Part shown: positions 23,980 through 33,308 of the stretch, one piece after another
Numbering within the stretch: position 1 is the stretch's first letter
Layout of the letters: every line of letters starts with the position of its first letter
Virus record (IMG/VR): IMGVR_UViG_3300047471_000956
Location: 1 to 40,409 of that record
Length of the DNA: 40,409 nucleotides
Source: a virus
Direction: 5' to 3' (one strand)
Notes under the pieces: model-generated
Told to the model about the DNA's origin: nothing
Seen by the model: the letters and a program-made list of their open reading frames with translations, nothing else
Database searches by the model: none
Position numbers and translations under genes: made by a program

Positions 23980-25850
23980 CCAGCGCTCCGCCGCTCCAAC
24001 CAATCGGGAGTCCGCCAGTACCAGGGTCGCCGATGCCGCCGAGTAGTCCCGCGGCTCCGTGGGTTGGGCCACCAGGCCCTCAGGGTCTTCAGGGGGCACC
24101 GGGAGCGACAGGTCCGCAGGGACCGGCTGGATACCCAGGCGGGCCGATGCCGAACCCGCTTATCGCGACCGTCGTCGATCAGGGTGGGCAGGTCTACAAC
24201 GTCAAGGCGTACGGTGCGGTAGGCGACGGGGTAGTCAATGACACGGTCGCCATTCAATCAGCCTGTACCGCTGCATTGGCGGTGGGCGGGAAGGTCTACA
24301 TCCCCGCGGGGACGTACAGACTGACCAGTACGCTCAATCTGGGCGATGGCACCCCTGGCACGAAACTCTACCTCGAGGGTGCTGGTCCTAACGCTACGTT
24401 CCTCAACTGGTATGGGTCGACCAGCGGAATCGCAGTCCAGATCAACCGGCTCAAGTATTACAAGATCAGCGGGATCGGCGTGAGCAACAACGCCGCCGGT
24501 GTCGGCACGACGGTTGGCATCCTGAGTGATTCACCAACTGGCGGCGGAATGCAGAGTGGCCAATGCCTGTGGGAGCACGTGAGCGTTGGTGGTTTCAATA
24601 CCGGTATCCAGTTCGGTGGCACTACGGCAACCTCCGAAGTGCTCTGCAATCATCTGAAGGTCTCCACTTGCACCACTGGGATTCTGCTCCAGACCGGGAA
24701 CACCCTCAACTACACCTTCAACATGCTGCTCATGAGCGGCAATACCGATGGACTGAAGACGCTGGGTAACGCCGGACAGGTCAACGTTACAGGCGGTAGC
24801 GCATCTCTCAATACAAATGCCGACTTCAACCTCGCCGGCGCCGCCCTGACTACGATCATTGGCTTTCGATCTGAAGGAACCAACAGATTCCTGGTTGGAG
24901 GCGCGGCCATCGATGTTGCTACCACGCTGATTGGCTGTTTGGTGCACGCATCGTCGAATGTCGACGGCGTCCTGATCGACTGGAATCCAGGCGGAGCACC
25001 GCTCAACATCTTCGGTGGCTTGTACTGCGGCAAGATCAAGTATGGTGGCAGCGCGTACCAGTCTGGCCTGATGAATATGCAGGGGGTCGGTGTAGCCGAC
25101 ACCACCCCGTTCGTCGTCACGGCCACCTATGACGTACGTTACGTGTCGTTCGGGAATACGCGTGTTGACGCGAATGGGTTTTTTCTCAATCGGTTTCCTG
25201 ATGAGATCGGCATCGCCACCAATGCCGGGCGGTTGCCTGTGTTCAAGTTTGGCTCGTATCCAACGGGCGCCACCAACGTAGCAGAACTGCGTTCGATGTA
25301 TGGGGTGAGTGGCACCACGACGAAGGCGAACAATCTGCGAGGATCATCGGTGTTTGCCACTGCGGCTACCAGGGTGGTGACCTTCGGTACGGCTGAAGTC
25401 CAGTCGCTCGCGGCTAGCGGCGCTACCACAGGCACGGTGAGCCTGGTGTTCAACGGATATACGAGTGCCGCTATCAACTGGAATGCCACGGCCGCTCAGG
25501 TGCAGGCCGCGCTGGTTGCGCTGCTGAGTATCGGCGCCGGCGGAGTGAGCTGTGCGGGTGGTCCATTGAATACCGGCGCAATCACCATCACGTTCGCTGG
25601 TCCACTGGTTGGTGGCGGGCCACAAAACTTGATCACGATCTCGAGCAACACGATAGACGTGGCACCGGTGATCACCCGTTCATCGGCTGGCACTGGTAAT
25701 CCGCCAGAGCCGGACGCGAGTTACTTCGTGTCGCTGTCCGGCAACGCGAGCGAGACGTTCTTCGTCACCGGTAAGGCCACGTCCGGCTTCACCCTGAACA
25801 GCAGTAACGTCACCTCTACTGCCACCGTGGACTGGCACCTTATCCGATGA
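23976..25850 (+). CDS. Tailspike with collagen-like stalk and pectate-lyase-type beta-helix
   Basis: 624 aa from ATG 23976 (ATGA overlap). N-terminus Pro-rich, then short Gly-x-y collagen-like repeats (~31-57). Residues ~72-120 carry the pectate lyase superfamily 3 entry signature: [29 protein letters not shown] and [14 protein letters not shown] long right-handed beta-helix-like region follows to ~400, with a C-terminal beta-rich part. It is likely the host-surface polysaccharide-binding or degrading spike. Catalytic residues cannot be assigned by eye. Confidence 0.85.
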   Translation: MTSAPPLQPIGSPPVPGSPMPPSSPAAPWVGPPGPQGLQGAPGATGPQGPAGYPGGPMPNPLIATVVDQGGQVYNVKAYGAVGDGVVNDTVAIQSACTAALAVGGKVYIPAGTYRLTSTLNLGDGTPGTKLYLEGAGPNATFLNWYGSTSGIAVQINRLKYYKISGIGVSNNAAGVGTTVGILSDSPTGGGMQSGQCLWEHVSVGGFNTGIQFGGTTATSEVLCNHLKVSTCTTGILLQTGNTLNYTFNMLLMSGNTDGLKTLGNAGQVNVTGGSASLNTNADFNLAGAALTTIIGFRSEGTNRFLVGGAAIDVATTLIGCLVHASSNVDGVLIDWNPGGAPLNIFGGLYCGKIKYGGSAYQSGLMNMQGVGVADTTPFVVTATYDVRYVSFGNTRVDANGFFLNRFPDEIGIATNAGRLPVFKFGSYPTGATNVAELRSMYGVSGTTTKANNLRGSSVFATAATRVVTFGTAEVQSLAASGATTGTVSLVFNGYTSAAINWNATAAQVQAALVALLSIGAGGVSCAGGPLNTGAITITFAGPLVGGGPQNLITISSNTIDVAPVITRSSAGTGNPPEPDASYFVSLSGNASETFFVTGKATSGFTLNSSNVTSTATVDWHLIR

Positions 25851-26734
25851 CTGAATCAGCGATCTCGTCTCCATCGACCATCTACGTCCCAGTGGTCGGA
25901 CCTGTGGGCCCAGTCGGTCCCATGGGTCCAGCAGGGCCGGTAGGACCACAGGGCTCGCAAGGTCCGAACGGCACGACCGGCGCAGTGGGGCCGATGGGGG
26001 CTACTGGAGCGCCAGGGTCGACGGGCGCGACTGGCCCGCAAGGACCCCAGGGTGTGACCGGGGTGTCCGGGCCTACTGGTCCGCAGGGAACTCCAGGCGA
26101 CACTGGCGCCACGGGTGTGACAGGCGCCACGGGTTCGACTGGTGCGACCGGCACGGTGTCCGCGGCTGGTGACGGCACGCTTGCGTTGCCTGGAATTGCG
26201 TTTACTAGCCAGACCAGTACCGGTATCTATAAACCCGCTGCCACCCAGATCGGGATGGTCGCGGGCGGTGCCACCCAGTTGCTACTCAGCGCGAACGTGC
26301 TCGAGCAGAGGAACGGGACCAGTTTCCAGACGCTCAGAGTTTTCAATACCTACACCGACGCCAGCAACTACGAACGACTCAGTATCTTTGGTGGTGCTAG
26401 TTGGTCGATCCTCGCTCAAGCGGCGGGGACTGGTGCAGCGCGAATCTTTACGATTGGAACTGGTGGCGCTGCGAACCTCATCTTCCAGGTAAACGGAACA
26501 AACAAGTGGGCGGTTGACTGGAGCACGGGTAATTTCTGTGCATCGACGGATAACACAACGGATATCGGGTTCAATGTCTCGTCAAACCGTCCTCGCACCA
26601 TCTACGTCGGCACCAGCGTGGTCACGCCCGCGCTCACTGTATCCGCTCCGGGTGCGTTCGCGGCTGGCGATAAGTACCTGATCGTTGACGCTTCCGGACA
26701 TGTCCACGTCTCCGCGCTCGGCCCCGCGTCTTGA
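25847..26734 (+). CDS. Collagen-like tail fibre
   Basis: 295 aa. Residues ~18-102 are about 28 Gly-x-y triplets ([15 protein letters not shown] and so on), which should form a triple helix. The C-terminal half is a beta-rich head ([35 protein letters not shown]), typical of trimeric phage fibre tips with a repeated 'simple fibre' fold. No chaperone (Asp/Glu catalytic autoprotease) is evident. The start overlaps the tailspike stop by 4 bp. Confidence 0.85.
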   Translation: MTESAISSPSTIYVPVVGPVGPVGPMGPAGPVGPQGSQGPNGTTGAVGPMGATGAPGSTGATGPQGPQGVTGVSGPTGPQGTPGDTGATGVTGATGSTGATGTVSAAGDGTLALPGIAFTSQTSTGIYKPAATQIGMVAGGATQLLLSANVLEQRNGTSFQTLRVFNTYTDASNYERLSIFGGASWSILAQAAGTGAARIFTIGTGGAANLIFQVNGTNKWAVDWSTGNFCASTDNTTDIGFNVSSNRPRTIYVGTSVVTPALTVSAPGAFAAGDKYLIVDASGHVHVSALGPAS

Positions 26735-26773
26735 CCTTACCTGCCTATCAGTGCCTCTGCTAGAAGGAAGCCC

Positions 26774-27070
26774 ATGAAGCACATCCCACTTCGTAGCTTG
26801 CCCGACGAGCAGTACCCCGACGCTCCCGACATCGTGTACGTCCAGGTCCTGCGCGAGGTGGTGCGCCGTCCGCTTGACCCTCGCGCGGGAGTCGGGATCG
26901 AGGAGATGCGCCAATCTCTGAAGGTGCTGGACGCGATCGATGCCAGCAACGGGACGCTGGAGCTCGAGGACGCGGACTACGCGCACCTGAAGAGCAAGCT
27001 GGACGCGATGCAGTGGAACGTCGTCGACCGACGCATCATCCAGCTGATCGAAGACGTAGATAGCGCCTGA
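26774..27070 (+). CDS. Small hypothetical protein before gatekeeper gene
   Basis: 98 aa with a good SD (AGAAGGAAG) before ATG 26774. Helical and charged: PDIVYVQVLREVVRRPLDP, EEMRQSLKVLDAIDAS and DYAHLKSKLDAMQWNVVDRR. It resembles small tail-completion or assembly proteins in length and composition, but no family is recognised. Confidence 0.7.
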   Translation: MKHIPLRSLPDEQYPDAPDIVYVQVLREVVRRPLDPRAGVGIEEMRQSLKVLDAIDASNGTLELEDADYAHLKSKLDAMQWNVVDRRIIQLIEDVDSA

Positions 27071-27075
27071 ACGAC

Positions 27076-28101
27076 ATGCCCACCCTTGCTCAGTACCGCT
27101 CCCTGGTCGCGGTTGAATCGGGTCCGTACATCGGCCCAGGTTCGTACAACGTTCGCGCCATGATCGGCTCCGACACCACCAAGCTGGTGTGTCTGATCTA
27201 TCCCATTCAGTCCGGGATTCCGCAGCAGGACCAGCTCATCGACCGACCGCTGTACCGCCCGACCGCGGTGCAGGAGACGGACCGCAACCGCTACGTGCAG
27301 GCCTACGATCCGTCGACCGGGACCATCACCCCCGACCTGGACTGGACCATCAGCCCGTACGCGAGCGGCTCTGGCAACACCTACGGCTTCCTCGAGGGCT
27401 ACACCTACGGGGACATGGAAAACTACACCTACCTCCAACTCGAGGGGGGTGGGATCGCTGGCATGGGCGAGCGGTTCGAGATCCTGGGTCCGTTCGACGC
27501 GCCCACCCTGCACCAGTTGATCAATGACGGGCTGAAGCAGTGCTGGCTGGTCGTCGAGGTGGCGTGCATCCCGACGCCACTGATGACGCGGCACTCGCTG
27601 GCGCTGGTGGCGCCGTGGCTGCAAGATCCTAACCACGTCCGCCAGGCCGGCGTCCTGTCCGTTGGCGAGGACCGCAACAAGACCGACCCCTTCGACCGCC
27701 TGGTCTACGGCACGATCGATCGCGACGGCGGCGACTTTTACTTCAACACCGGCGATCGCTCGTTCAGCGCAGGTGACACGCTGTACCTTCGCTGCTACAA
27801 GCGCGCGTACGACCACTGTCGCATGGCCGGCGGGGTCTTCGGCGAGCAGTCTGGGCTGAGCCTGGAAGATGACGAGGCGCCGATCGAGCGAGACTGGCTG
27901 GCGTCGAGCGCGCTCACGGTTGCCTGGCGACGGTTCGCGCATCTGCTCGAGCCGGGCGCGAACCAGCGACTCATCCGCGACCAGGCGATGGCCGCGGCGT
28001 GGTTCACCGACCGCAGTCGTGAGCACTTTGTGGCGGTTGCCCCGACGCTGACATTCCGCGCACTGCGCCACTTCGGCCCCGCCGTCAGGACGTCCGCGTG
28101 A
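27076..28101 (+). CDS. Head-tail adaptor/gatekeeper-like protein
   Basis: 341 aa. Position just before the nozzle-like gene, plus size, suggests the tubular-tail-A/adaptor role in a podovirus-like tail. Helical segments (TLHQLINDGLKQCWLVVEVA; SALTVAWRRFAHLLEPGAN) flank a beta-rich centre (YFNTGDRSFSAGDTLYLRCY). Aromatic repeats GFLEGYTYGDMENYTYLQLE lie near residues 105-125. No motif decides the function. Its end overlaps the next GTG by 4 bp. Confidence 0.68.
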   Translation: MPTLAQYRSLVAVESGPYIGPGSYNVRAMIGSDTTKLVCLIYPIQSGIPQQDQLIDRPLYRPTAVQETDRNRYVQAYDPSTGTITPDLDWTISPYASGSGNTYGFLEGYTYGDMENYTYLQLEGGGIAGMGERFEILGPFDAPTLHQLINDGLKQCWLVVEVACIPTPLMTRHSLALVAPWLQDPNHVRQAGVLSVGEDRNKTDPFDRLVYGTIDRDGGDFYFNTGDRSFSAGDTLYLRCYKRAYDHCRMAGGVFGEQSGLSLEDDEAPIERDWLASSALTVAWRRFAHLLEPGANQRLIRDQAMAAAWFTDRSREHFVAVAPTLTFRALRHFGPAVRTSA

Positions 28102-30053
28102 GCCTGTACGCGAAGCGGTCCCCCTGGCCGTACCACCTGGTGGTCGGAGGAACCGGTTTTCTCATTGGCTCGCCAGGACCGGGCCAGCCGGCGCTGGTCT
28201 CGACCAAGACCGAGGACATCGGCGCGGTCGCTCCGCCCGACTATTCGTACGCCGGCGCGAACCCGACCAACGACCGCGAAGAGCCGTTCCAGTCTCTGAC
28301 GCTGGGGCTGGGGCTGGCCATCCAGGAAAAGTGGGACGACCAGCGGTACATGAGCGCCAACGCGGTCGACCTGTCGGTCTGGCCGTGGCTGCTCGGGCCC
28401 GAGATCGGAACGTACACCCCCGCCGGAGTCGACGCCGCTCGAGGTATCACGCGGTTCTTCGAGTTGGGGAACTCCCTGTATGCCGCCAACGGGGCCAACG
28501 TTCTCAAAAAGGCCGCGGGGACCACGGATACATGGAGCATCGTCAAGACATTCACCGCGCCCATTCTGGACGTCTGTGTCTTCTCCAGTAATTTCGACGG
28601 GGTGCAGCGCGCGTTCTTCGCGCTGGCCGGCGCGGTCGCGCAGTGGACCTCAGACGGTGCCGCGTATACCGCGATGGCCACGTTCAACGCGCTCGCGTTC
28701 ACGGTCATCGGCAAAGAGTTCTGGTGGGCCGACGACACCAACCGCCTGAGAAAACTGGACACCAACGCCGACCCGACCGCTGAGGGCAACTACACCTCGC
28801 TGATCTTCCGCGCCGGCGACAAGAGCTCGCAGATCACCTCGCTGCTGGTGACATCGGGCGGCACGCTGGTGGTGGCCAAGACCGACGGTCTGTACACCCT
28901 GAACGCCGCGGGCGACGATCGCGAGCTGTTCCCATTTTTGCGCTACGCCGACACGCCCACCAACGGCAAGACCTGGGGGACCTTCGAGAACGGGTTGTAC
29001 GTGGCGTACGGCAACAGTCTTGGCAGGGTGGACCCGGACCTGTCCTGGACCTCAGTCGGGCCCGACGACCTGTCATCGAACGTGGCAGGCATCAGCGGCG
29101 CAGTGACCGCGTTCGCGGGCGTCGAGACCATGTTCGCCTATGCCGCGCTGCTCGATAAAAATACCAACACCGGCTACCTCTGCAAGTTCGGCGCGTGGGT
29201 CGCGATGGGCGTCAGGGGACCGCGTCAGAGCACGCTGGTGACCGCGCTCGGCTCGCAGGGTACGGGCGAGCCGGTGCACATCGACGCCTGGCACGGCAGC
29301 GTGAGCATCCCGTTCGTCGGACGGGCCATCCAGACGCTGTTCGTCTCCCAGCTCGGTTCTCCCATAGGCGGCCACACCCGGACCTACATTGGTTTCAGCG
29401 ACGGGTCTATCGGCTGGGTGCTGAATCCCTGCACGCCGAACCCGGCTGGCTGCACCGACTACAAGTACTTCGTCGGCGACGGCTGGGTGGACCTTCCCGT
29501 TTGGCATGGCGGCTATCACGCCAGCACCAAGAGCTTGCGCCACTTCAGCGTGACCGGGTCGAGGCTGGACCCCAACAACTACGTCACCCTGGACTATCGC
29601 CTGGACCCGACTCCAGGGATGGCGTGGACCCCGTTCGGGAACGTCTTCGACTCGTCGGTCTACGAGCGGGCGAAGTTCCCGATCGACGCCTCGGCGACGC
29701 TGGTCGCGCTCCGCGTCCACCTGCACAACACCGACCACACCGCGTCGCCGTTGGTGTCGGGAGTGTCGCTGGGGCACGCGCTCAGGCCGGTGCGGGTGAT
29801 GTCGTTCCAGGCAGACGTGCTCGCCGCGGATGGGCTGGTACGGCGCGATGGCGTCCCCGTCAGGATGGGCCGCAAGCAGATCCAGAAGTTGATCGAGGCC
29901 GCGGTAGACAACCCTGGCGCGGTGGTGGTCACACTCCCGGACGAGTCGACCCAGGAGCTCGCGTTTACTGACTATTCGGTCATGCAATCCTTCGACGAGA
30001 TCGGACGCCAGTGGCGCGGAAGTCTTCGGATAAAGGCCGTGCAATTTCTGTGA
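28098..30053 (+). CDS. Tail nozzle/beta-propeller-like protein
   Basis: 651 aa from GTG 28098. Repeated blade-like units with Trp/Tyr strands (GNSLYAANGANVLKKAAG; GKEFWWADDTNRLRKLDTN; GTLVVAKTDGLYTLNAAGDD; ENGLYVAYGNSLGRVDPD) recall a beta-propeller, as in podoviral nozzle proteins. A distinct C-terminal beta domain ends FDEIGRQWRGSLRIKAVQFL. Together with the upstream gene it would complete a short tail tube. The assignment is structural inference. Confidence 0.75.
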   Translation: MSLYAKRSPWPYHLVVGGTGFLIGSPGPGQPALVSTKTEDIGAVAPPDYSYAGANPTNDREEPFQSLTLGLGLAIQEKWDDQRYMSANAVDLSVWPWLLGPEIGTYTPAGVDAARGITRFFELGNSLYAANGANVLKKAAGTTDTWSIVKTFTAPILDVCVFSSNFDGVQRAFFALAGAVAQWTSDGAAYTAMATFNALAFTVIGKEFWWADDTNRLRKLDTNADPTAEGNYTSLIFRAGDKSSQITSLLVTSGGTLVVAKTDGLYTLNAAGDDRELFPFLRYADTPTNGKTWGTFENGLYVAYGNSLGRVDPDLSWTSVGPDDLSSNVAGISGAVTAFAGVETMFAYAALLDKNTNTGYLCKFGAWVAMGVRGPRQSTLVTALGSQGTGEPVHIDAWHGSVSIPFVGRAIQTLFVSQLGSPIGGHTRTYIGFSDGSIGWVLNPCTPNPAGCTDYKYFVGDGWVDLPVWHGGYHASTKSLRHFSVTGSRLDPNNYVTLDYRLDPTPGMAWTPFGNVFDSSVYERAKFPIDASATLVALRVHLHNTDHTASPLVSGVSLGHALRPVRVMSFQADVLAADGLVRRDGVPVRMGRKQIQKLIEAAVDNPGAVVVTLPDESTQELAFTDYSVMQSFDEIGRQWRGSLRIKAVQFL

Positions 30054-30063
30054 GGAGGCGCTG

Positions 30064-30699
30064 ATGGCCCGCGTAGAGGTAGACCCTAATTACTCCAATC
30101 CGACCTTTTCCCGCGGGACGGTCTCGTCGGACCTGTTCAAGAAGGAAGACGACCAGCTCCTGGCGGCGGCGGTGTCGACGCACACCCACGCGACTGGCTA
30201 TGGGCTGCCGATTGCGGCACTAGGTGCATCCGTCACCGTTCCTGCTGGGGGCATGACGTTCACTGGCGGACCGATTCACATGGATGCGGTCTCCAACCTG
30301 ACGGTGAACGGCACCGCGACGCTCGCTGGCGACACGCTCATTGGTGGCACCCTGACGGTCAATGGCCCGGCGAACTTCATTGGAAGTCCAGTTTCTATCA
30401 CCGCTCCCCTGAACCTTACCGGCAACCTGAATGTGTCGGGCAGCTCCCACCTGCAGTCGTCGGTGGCGATCGGAACGCAGGCGATACCAGCGACCGGGCT
30501 CAGCATTCAAGGTGCGACCCCTACCGTGTCGCCGGCCATCCTCGGGCTCGGCTATACGATCGGCGCTCCGTCTGGTGCGAATACCGCGCTGACGGGACCC
30601 TTGCGCGGAGCCGGCTCTGGTCCTGCGAGTGCCGTGGCGACCAACTGGTGGCAGGTAAACCTGGGGGGGACCGCGTGCTGGATTCCCTACTTTGTCTGA
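30064..30699 (+). CDS. Beta-helical fibre/base protein
   Basis: 211 aa with a strong SD (GAGGAGG) 6 nt upstream. The N-terminus holds SDLFKKEDDQLLAAAVSTHTH, typical of base-attachment segments. Residues ~75-145 are short Gly/Thr/Leu/Asn repeats (NLTVNGTATLAGDTLIGGTL; LTGNLNVSGSSHLQSSVAIG), a trimeric beta-helix pattern. The last residues (WWQVNLGGTACWIPYFV) look like a compact cap. Confidence 0.75.
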   Translation: MARVEVDPNYSNPTFSRGTVSSDLFKKEDDQLLAAAVSTHTHATGYGLPIAALGASVTVPAGGMTFTGGPIHMDAVSNLTVNGTATLAGDTLIGGTLTVNGPANFIGSPVSITAPLNLTGNLNVSGSSHLQSSVAIGTQAIPATGLSIQGATPTVSPAILGLGYTIGAPSGANTALTGPLRGAGSGPASAVATNWWQVNLGGTACWIPYFV

Positions 30700-30880
30700 G
30701 GCCGAGGTGGTTGCGACGATGCCCCCGTTAGCGCTGGCGCAGTTGCAGCAACTGTATGGTCGGTTCCGCGAGCAGTACGCCTTTGCCATCCAGGTGCTGG
30801 GGTTGGACCCTGCACTGCCGTACAACCTGGACTTGACGACGGGCGCGATCACGTTGCCCAGCGACCAGGTGCCGATGTGA
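30692..30880 (+). CDS. Small protein (TTG start)
   Basis: 62 aa from TTG 30692, overlapping the upstream gene by 8 bp and the next by 4 bp. Sequence LAQLQQLYGRFREQYAFAIQ then DLTTGAITLPSDQVPM. Unrecognised. Placement and overlaps support it; it may be a chaperone or base component. Confidence 0.6.
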   Translation: MSEAEVVATMPPLALAQLQQLYGRFREQYAFAIQVLGLDPALPYNLDLTTGAITLPSDQVPM

Positions 30881-31548
30881 CCGACTTTTCGGTGGGTCCG
30901 GGCGTGCAGCAGGCGATGGCCGATGCGGGCGACGAAGCGCGGAGCGACGAGCAGTTCATCGTCCTGCGGGAAGGCAACAAGATCAGCCAGACCTTCGGCA
31001 GGGACGCCACCTACTTCTGGATAGAGGCGGATAATCGAACGAACCGCGTCCCTTTTGAGGGAGAGGTCCCGGCTGACGGGGTGGCCTGGGACCCGTGGGC
31101 CGAGCAGCCGGCGCAGCTCTACGACTGGACCTGCTCAGCGGCAGCGACGGAGTGGACCGAGCGGAGCGTCGGCGCCGGCCGCGGCAGCGACATCTACGCG
31201 AACCGCGAGCAGGTCGTCTATGCGATCGGCTACCCGTCGAATATCTCGCCGGCACTCGGCTTGCATGACGGCAGTGGTGTCGAGCTCCAGCGCGTGCTCC
31301 ACGAGCAGGCCGCCCTCCATATGCAGCAGGGCTGGCTCAGCTTCGACCAGGCGTACAACATCTACAGCCACGTGGTCGGGCTCGGCTCCGGGGCAGCGTA
31401 TTACCACTGGGTGGCGTTCCGCGGTGCCGGCAACGGCAGGCTCTACATTGCCAACAGCGCGCCGGGTTATCGCGGGATCTGGAACGAGCTCACGCGCGCG
31501 GACTGGGACAACTTGGGGAGCTGGTCATGCCTGTGGTCGACGAGCTAG
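30877..31548 (+). CDS. C39-like cysteine peptidase (probable endolysin)
   Basis: 223 aa. The order YDWTCSAAATEW (Cys ~86), then AAYYHWVAFRGAGNG (His ~180), then LYIANSAPGYRGI (Asn ~194), and a C-terminal WSCLWS, fits the papain-like/C39-type fold often annotated in lysins of high-GC hosts. The N-terminal ~80 residues are of unknown function. It is followed directly by two holin-like membrane genes, so a role as peptidoglycan cross-bridge peptidase in lysis is inferred. Catalytic assignment is by pattern only. Confidence 0.72.
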   Translation: MTDFSVGPGVQQAMADAGDEARSDEQFIVLREGNKISQTFGRDATYFWIEADNRTNRVPFEGEVPADGVAWDPWAEQPAQLYDWTCSAAATEWTERSVGAGRGSDIYANREQVVYAIGYPSNISPALGLHDGSGVELQRVLHEQAALHMQQGWLSFDQAYNIYSHVVGLGSGAAYYHWVAFRGAGNGRLYIANSAPGYRGIWNELTRADWDNLGSWSCLWSTS

Positions 31549-31563
31549 AAGGGGGAATCTGAC

Positions 31564-31710
31564 ATGCAAATCGCTGCACCAGTCATAACCATCGGCTGGA
31601 TCATCGCTGTAATCGTGCTTTTGCTCTGCGTGGTCCTGGCGGTCATAGGACGACTCGACGTGCTGATCGCGCTGCTCATCGGAGGCGTGGCTCTGTCCCG
31701 GCTCCTATAG
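31564..31710 (+). CDS. Small holin-like membrane protein
   Basis: 48 aa. MQIAAPVITIGWIIAVIVLL and DVLIALLIGGVALSRLL form two closely spaced hydrophobic segments with a short GRLD turn. SD GGGGGAA precedes ATG 31564. Lies between the probable lysin and a second membrane gene, so holin or antiholin is likely. Confidence 0.72.
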   Translation: MQIAAPVITIGWIIAVIVLLLCVVLAVIGRLDVLIALLIGGVALSRLL

Positions 31711-31719
31711 ATTGCTGAT

Positions 31720-31956
31720 GTGGACCACTTCTTCATATCGCTGGTCAACTGGCTGGTTGGCGCGTCCACGCCTCTGCTCGCCGGATTCATCGGCGGTGTG
31801 CTGTCTCAGGCGGTGGTGGTCCTGGCGACACGGGGCAAATCCGAGGTGCCTCAGGGTCTACGGGTTCAGATCGTCTTGATCTGGCTAGCCATCCTTGGGC
31901 TGTTGCTGGTCAACGTGAACCAGGGAGCCAATATCCAGCAGCTACTTGCCCGCTAG
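31720..31956 (+). CDS. Holin-like membrane protein
   Basis: 78 aa from GTG 31720. Two hydrophobic segments (LVGASTPLLAGFIGGVLSQAV ~12-33 in part; VQIVLIWLAILGLLLVNVN ~49-67) are separated by a charged loop TRGKSEVPQG. It closes the plus-strand late operon; the next genes are on the minus strand, tail to tail (stop 31954-31956, minus-strand stop at 31962). Holin/antiholin pair with the preceding gene is inferred from topology and context. Confidence 0.72.
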   Translation: MDHFFISLVNWLVGASTPLLAGFIGGVLSQAVVVLATRGKSEVPQGLRVQIVLIWLAILGLLLVNVNQGANIQQLLAR

Positions 31957-31961
31957 TTTTG

Positions 31962-32156
31962 CTAGATCTTCCCATCTTTAGCGCTATCAAGTGTTGGCGT
32001 ATCGAATCGCAGCGCGCGATTCGCCATGAGCCAGAGGGTCAGATGTTCCTCTGAACAGCAGTGGACTTCGAGCGTCGGCGCCGGCCATAGAGTGATCCAG
32101 CGTTGCTCTCCGAGCAGGCCATCACACCAGGCGCAGCGCTCAGGCTTGGTAGTCAT
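31962..32156 (-). CDS. Small zinc-binding protein
   Basis: 64 aa. CAWCDG near the N-terminus and VHCCSEEH downstream provide a treble-clef-like Cys/His set. Ends DSAKDGKI, part of a 20-bp DNA repeat (31972-31991). Start ATGACTACCAAG overlaps the upstream gene's stop (ATGA) and is nearly identical to that gene's own start. Last gene of the minus-strand block; function unknown. Confidence 0.72.
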   Translation of the reverse strand: MTTKPERCAWCDGLLGEQRWITLWPAPTLEVHCCSEEHLTLWLMANRALRFDTPTLDSAKDGKI

Positions 32157-32783
32157 CCATCTTTAGCGCTGCCAAGGGTCCGCAGCAGCGCGTCTGACAG
32201 GTCAGGGTCGGCATTGCGCACCATCGCCGCCGCTGTTTCTACCGCCGCTCGTAGCCGTGTGTTCTGATCCGTCCACGCTCGTTCAGAGATGCAAAGGGCG
32301 GCAAGTTGACCGCGAAGGGACTTGATGACATCGGCCACCTGAACGCCGTCATGGACCAGGCCCCGGTAGGTGGTGTACAGGTCGGTCACTTCACCAAGCT
32401 CGGCCTTGAGGTGTTCGATGTCGGCGTGTAGTGCGTCTATGGCTTCCGTGTACCAGACTTCCAGCGTCTTGAGACGCTCATTCTCGGCATGGAGTCGGCC
32501 AAGTTCGTCGGGCTGCTGGAGCAATGGACGTTCGTACTCCTCGTAGATGAACCCGTGGGCGTCGATCATGTGCTGCTTCATTTCGGCCAGCGGCGTCCGC
32601 AGCCCTTCGTGCTTGTCCATGTCGTAGCACCAGCCCGGCGTAGCGTCGATGAAGCCTGGCCGCAGTCGGACTTTGGTAGTCATATCAACAAGGTCGATCA
32701 GCCATTGAGACGCTCCCACAGGATCATGACCATCTTTAGGTCGATCAAGCGCATTCCGCGTAACCATCTTTAGGGCTACCAAG
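31972..32783. repeat. Four-copy 20-bp repeat CCATCTTTAGSSCTAYCAAG family
   Basis: Copies at 31972-31991, 32157-32176, 32730-32749 and 32764-32783 share CCATCTTTAG at the left and CAAG at the right with 4-6 variable bases between. Two encode the C-terminal SAKDG of adjacent minus-strand genes, and two lie in the gap between the coiled-coil and RHH genes (one includes the RHH stop codon). At the second copy, CTTGGTAG/CTGCCAAG flank it as a possible hairpin. Confidence 0.7.
32153..32683 (-). CDS. Coiled-coil protein
   Basis: 176 aa from ATG 32683 (MTTKVRLRPGF). An in-frame ATG at 32767 would add 28 residues. N-terminal third: GWCYDMDKHEGL, EMKQHMIDAHGFIYEEYE. Then two coiled-coil stretches (DELGRLHAENERLKTLEVWY; ALHADIEHLKAELGEV; QNTRLRAAVETAAAMV). 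Ends GSAKDG, encoded by a 20-bp repeat copy (32157-32176). No enzymatic motif seen. Confidence 0.72.
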   Translation of the reverse strand: MTTKVRLRPGFIDATPGWCYDMDKHEGLRTPLAEMKQHMIDAHGFIYEEYERPLLQQPDELGRLHAENERLKTLEVWYTEAIDALHADIEHLKAELGEVTDLYTTYRGLVHDGVQVADVIKSLRGQLAALCISERAWTDQNTRLRAAVETAAAMVRNADPDLSDALLRTLGSAKDG

Positions 32784-33066
32784 ATTCCAGCAAGTGTCGA
32801 ATCGCCTCGCTCACACTGGCAAGGTTGTGCTTCGCGCGATACTCGTCCAGCAGCGCGACGTGACGCTGGCTCAGATAGATCGTCTGGCGAACAGGTGATT
32901 CGAGTGACGGTGGGCGACCAGCGCCGGCTCGTCGTCCACCGTGAGTCGCGGGTACGGAGTTGAGTTCGCGCTTGCCTGGACTTACGCGGGTAGACTTCTT
33001 CTTGCCGCCCAACTCTGGCCGTGTGAGATCCGCTTCGTGATCGCTGGCCGTGTGCGGGCGGCTCAT
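32776..33066 (-). CDS. Ribbon-helix-helix DNA-binding protein
   Basis: 96 aa. C-terminal ~40 residues RQTIYLSQRHVALLDEYRA then NLASVSEAIRHLLES match the CopG/Arc-type RHH fold. The basic N-terminal half (GGRRAGAGRPP, AT-hook-like) likely adds nonspecific DNA contact. The start overlaps the upstream stop by 4 bp. Possible autoregulator of the block or of early genes. The stop lies inside a 20-bp repeat copy. Confidence 0.82.
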   Translation of the reverse strand: MSRPHTASDHEADLTRPELGGKKKSTRVSPGKRELNSVPATHGGRRAGAGRPPSLESPVRQTIYLSQRHVALLDEYRAKHNLASVSEAIRHLLESW

Positions 33067-33272
33067 TGTTCACCACAGGCATCGTGGTCCGGGCAGTGGA
33101 GCAGGTGCCACTTATCGCGGCCAGCGCCAGCGTCGTAGTAGCCGTCGAACCAGGCTTCAGGTTCCTTGCGGAAGTCGGCACGGTCAAGCGCACCGTCTGC
33201 TCCCCGTTCATTTGTCTGCCACCCACGCTCGTACGCCTTTCGGTACTGCGGGGTGTCTGTTCTCTGACTCAT
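33063..33272 (-). CDS. Small His/Cys-containing protein, leaderless
   Basis: 69 aa from ATG 33272, chosen because a perfect promoter on its strand puts the -10 TATAAT 7 nt away. YRKAYERGWQTNERGADGAL, WFDGYYDAGAGRDKWHLLHC and CPDHDACGEQ: Cys/His residues at the C-terminus could bind zinc. Unrecognised; first gene after the strongest promoter in the window. Confidence 0.75.
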   Translation of the reverse strand: MSQRTDTPQYRKAYERGWQTNERGADGALDRADFRKEPEAWFDGYYDAGAGRDKWHLLHCPDHDACGEQ

Positions 33273-33279
33273 TGCCTTG

Positions 33280-33308
33280 ATTATATCACACGGAATCAAG
33301 GATGTCAA
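33280..33308 (-). promoter_or_regulatory. Perfect sigma70 consensus promoter
   Basis: On the minus strand: TTGACA (33308-33303), exactly 17 nt, TATAAT (33285-33280), then 7 nt to ATG 33272. Both hexamers match the consensus fully. It lies at the 3' end of the upstream gene (33286-33507), giving internal expression of the distal block genes. Confidence 0.88.

Noticed and set aside
26977-30044. Long minus-strand frames under the gatekeeper and nozzle genes
   Set aside because: Biased composition typical of antisense frames, no start signals, and the plus-strand genes tile the region with ATGA overlaps.
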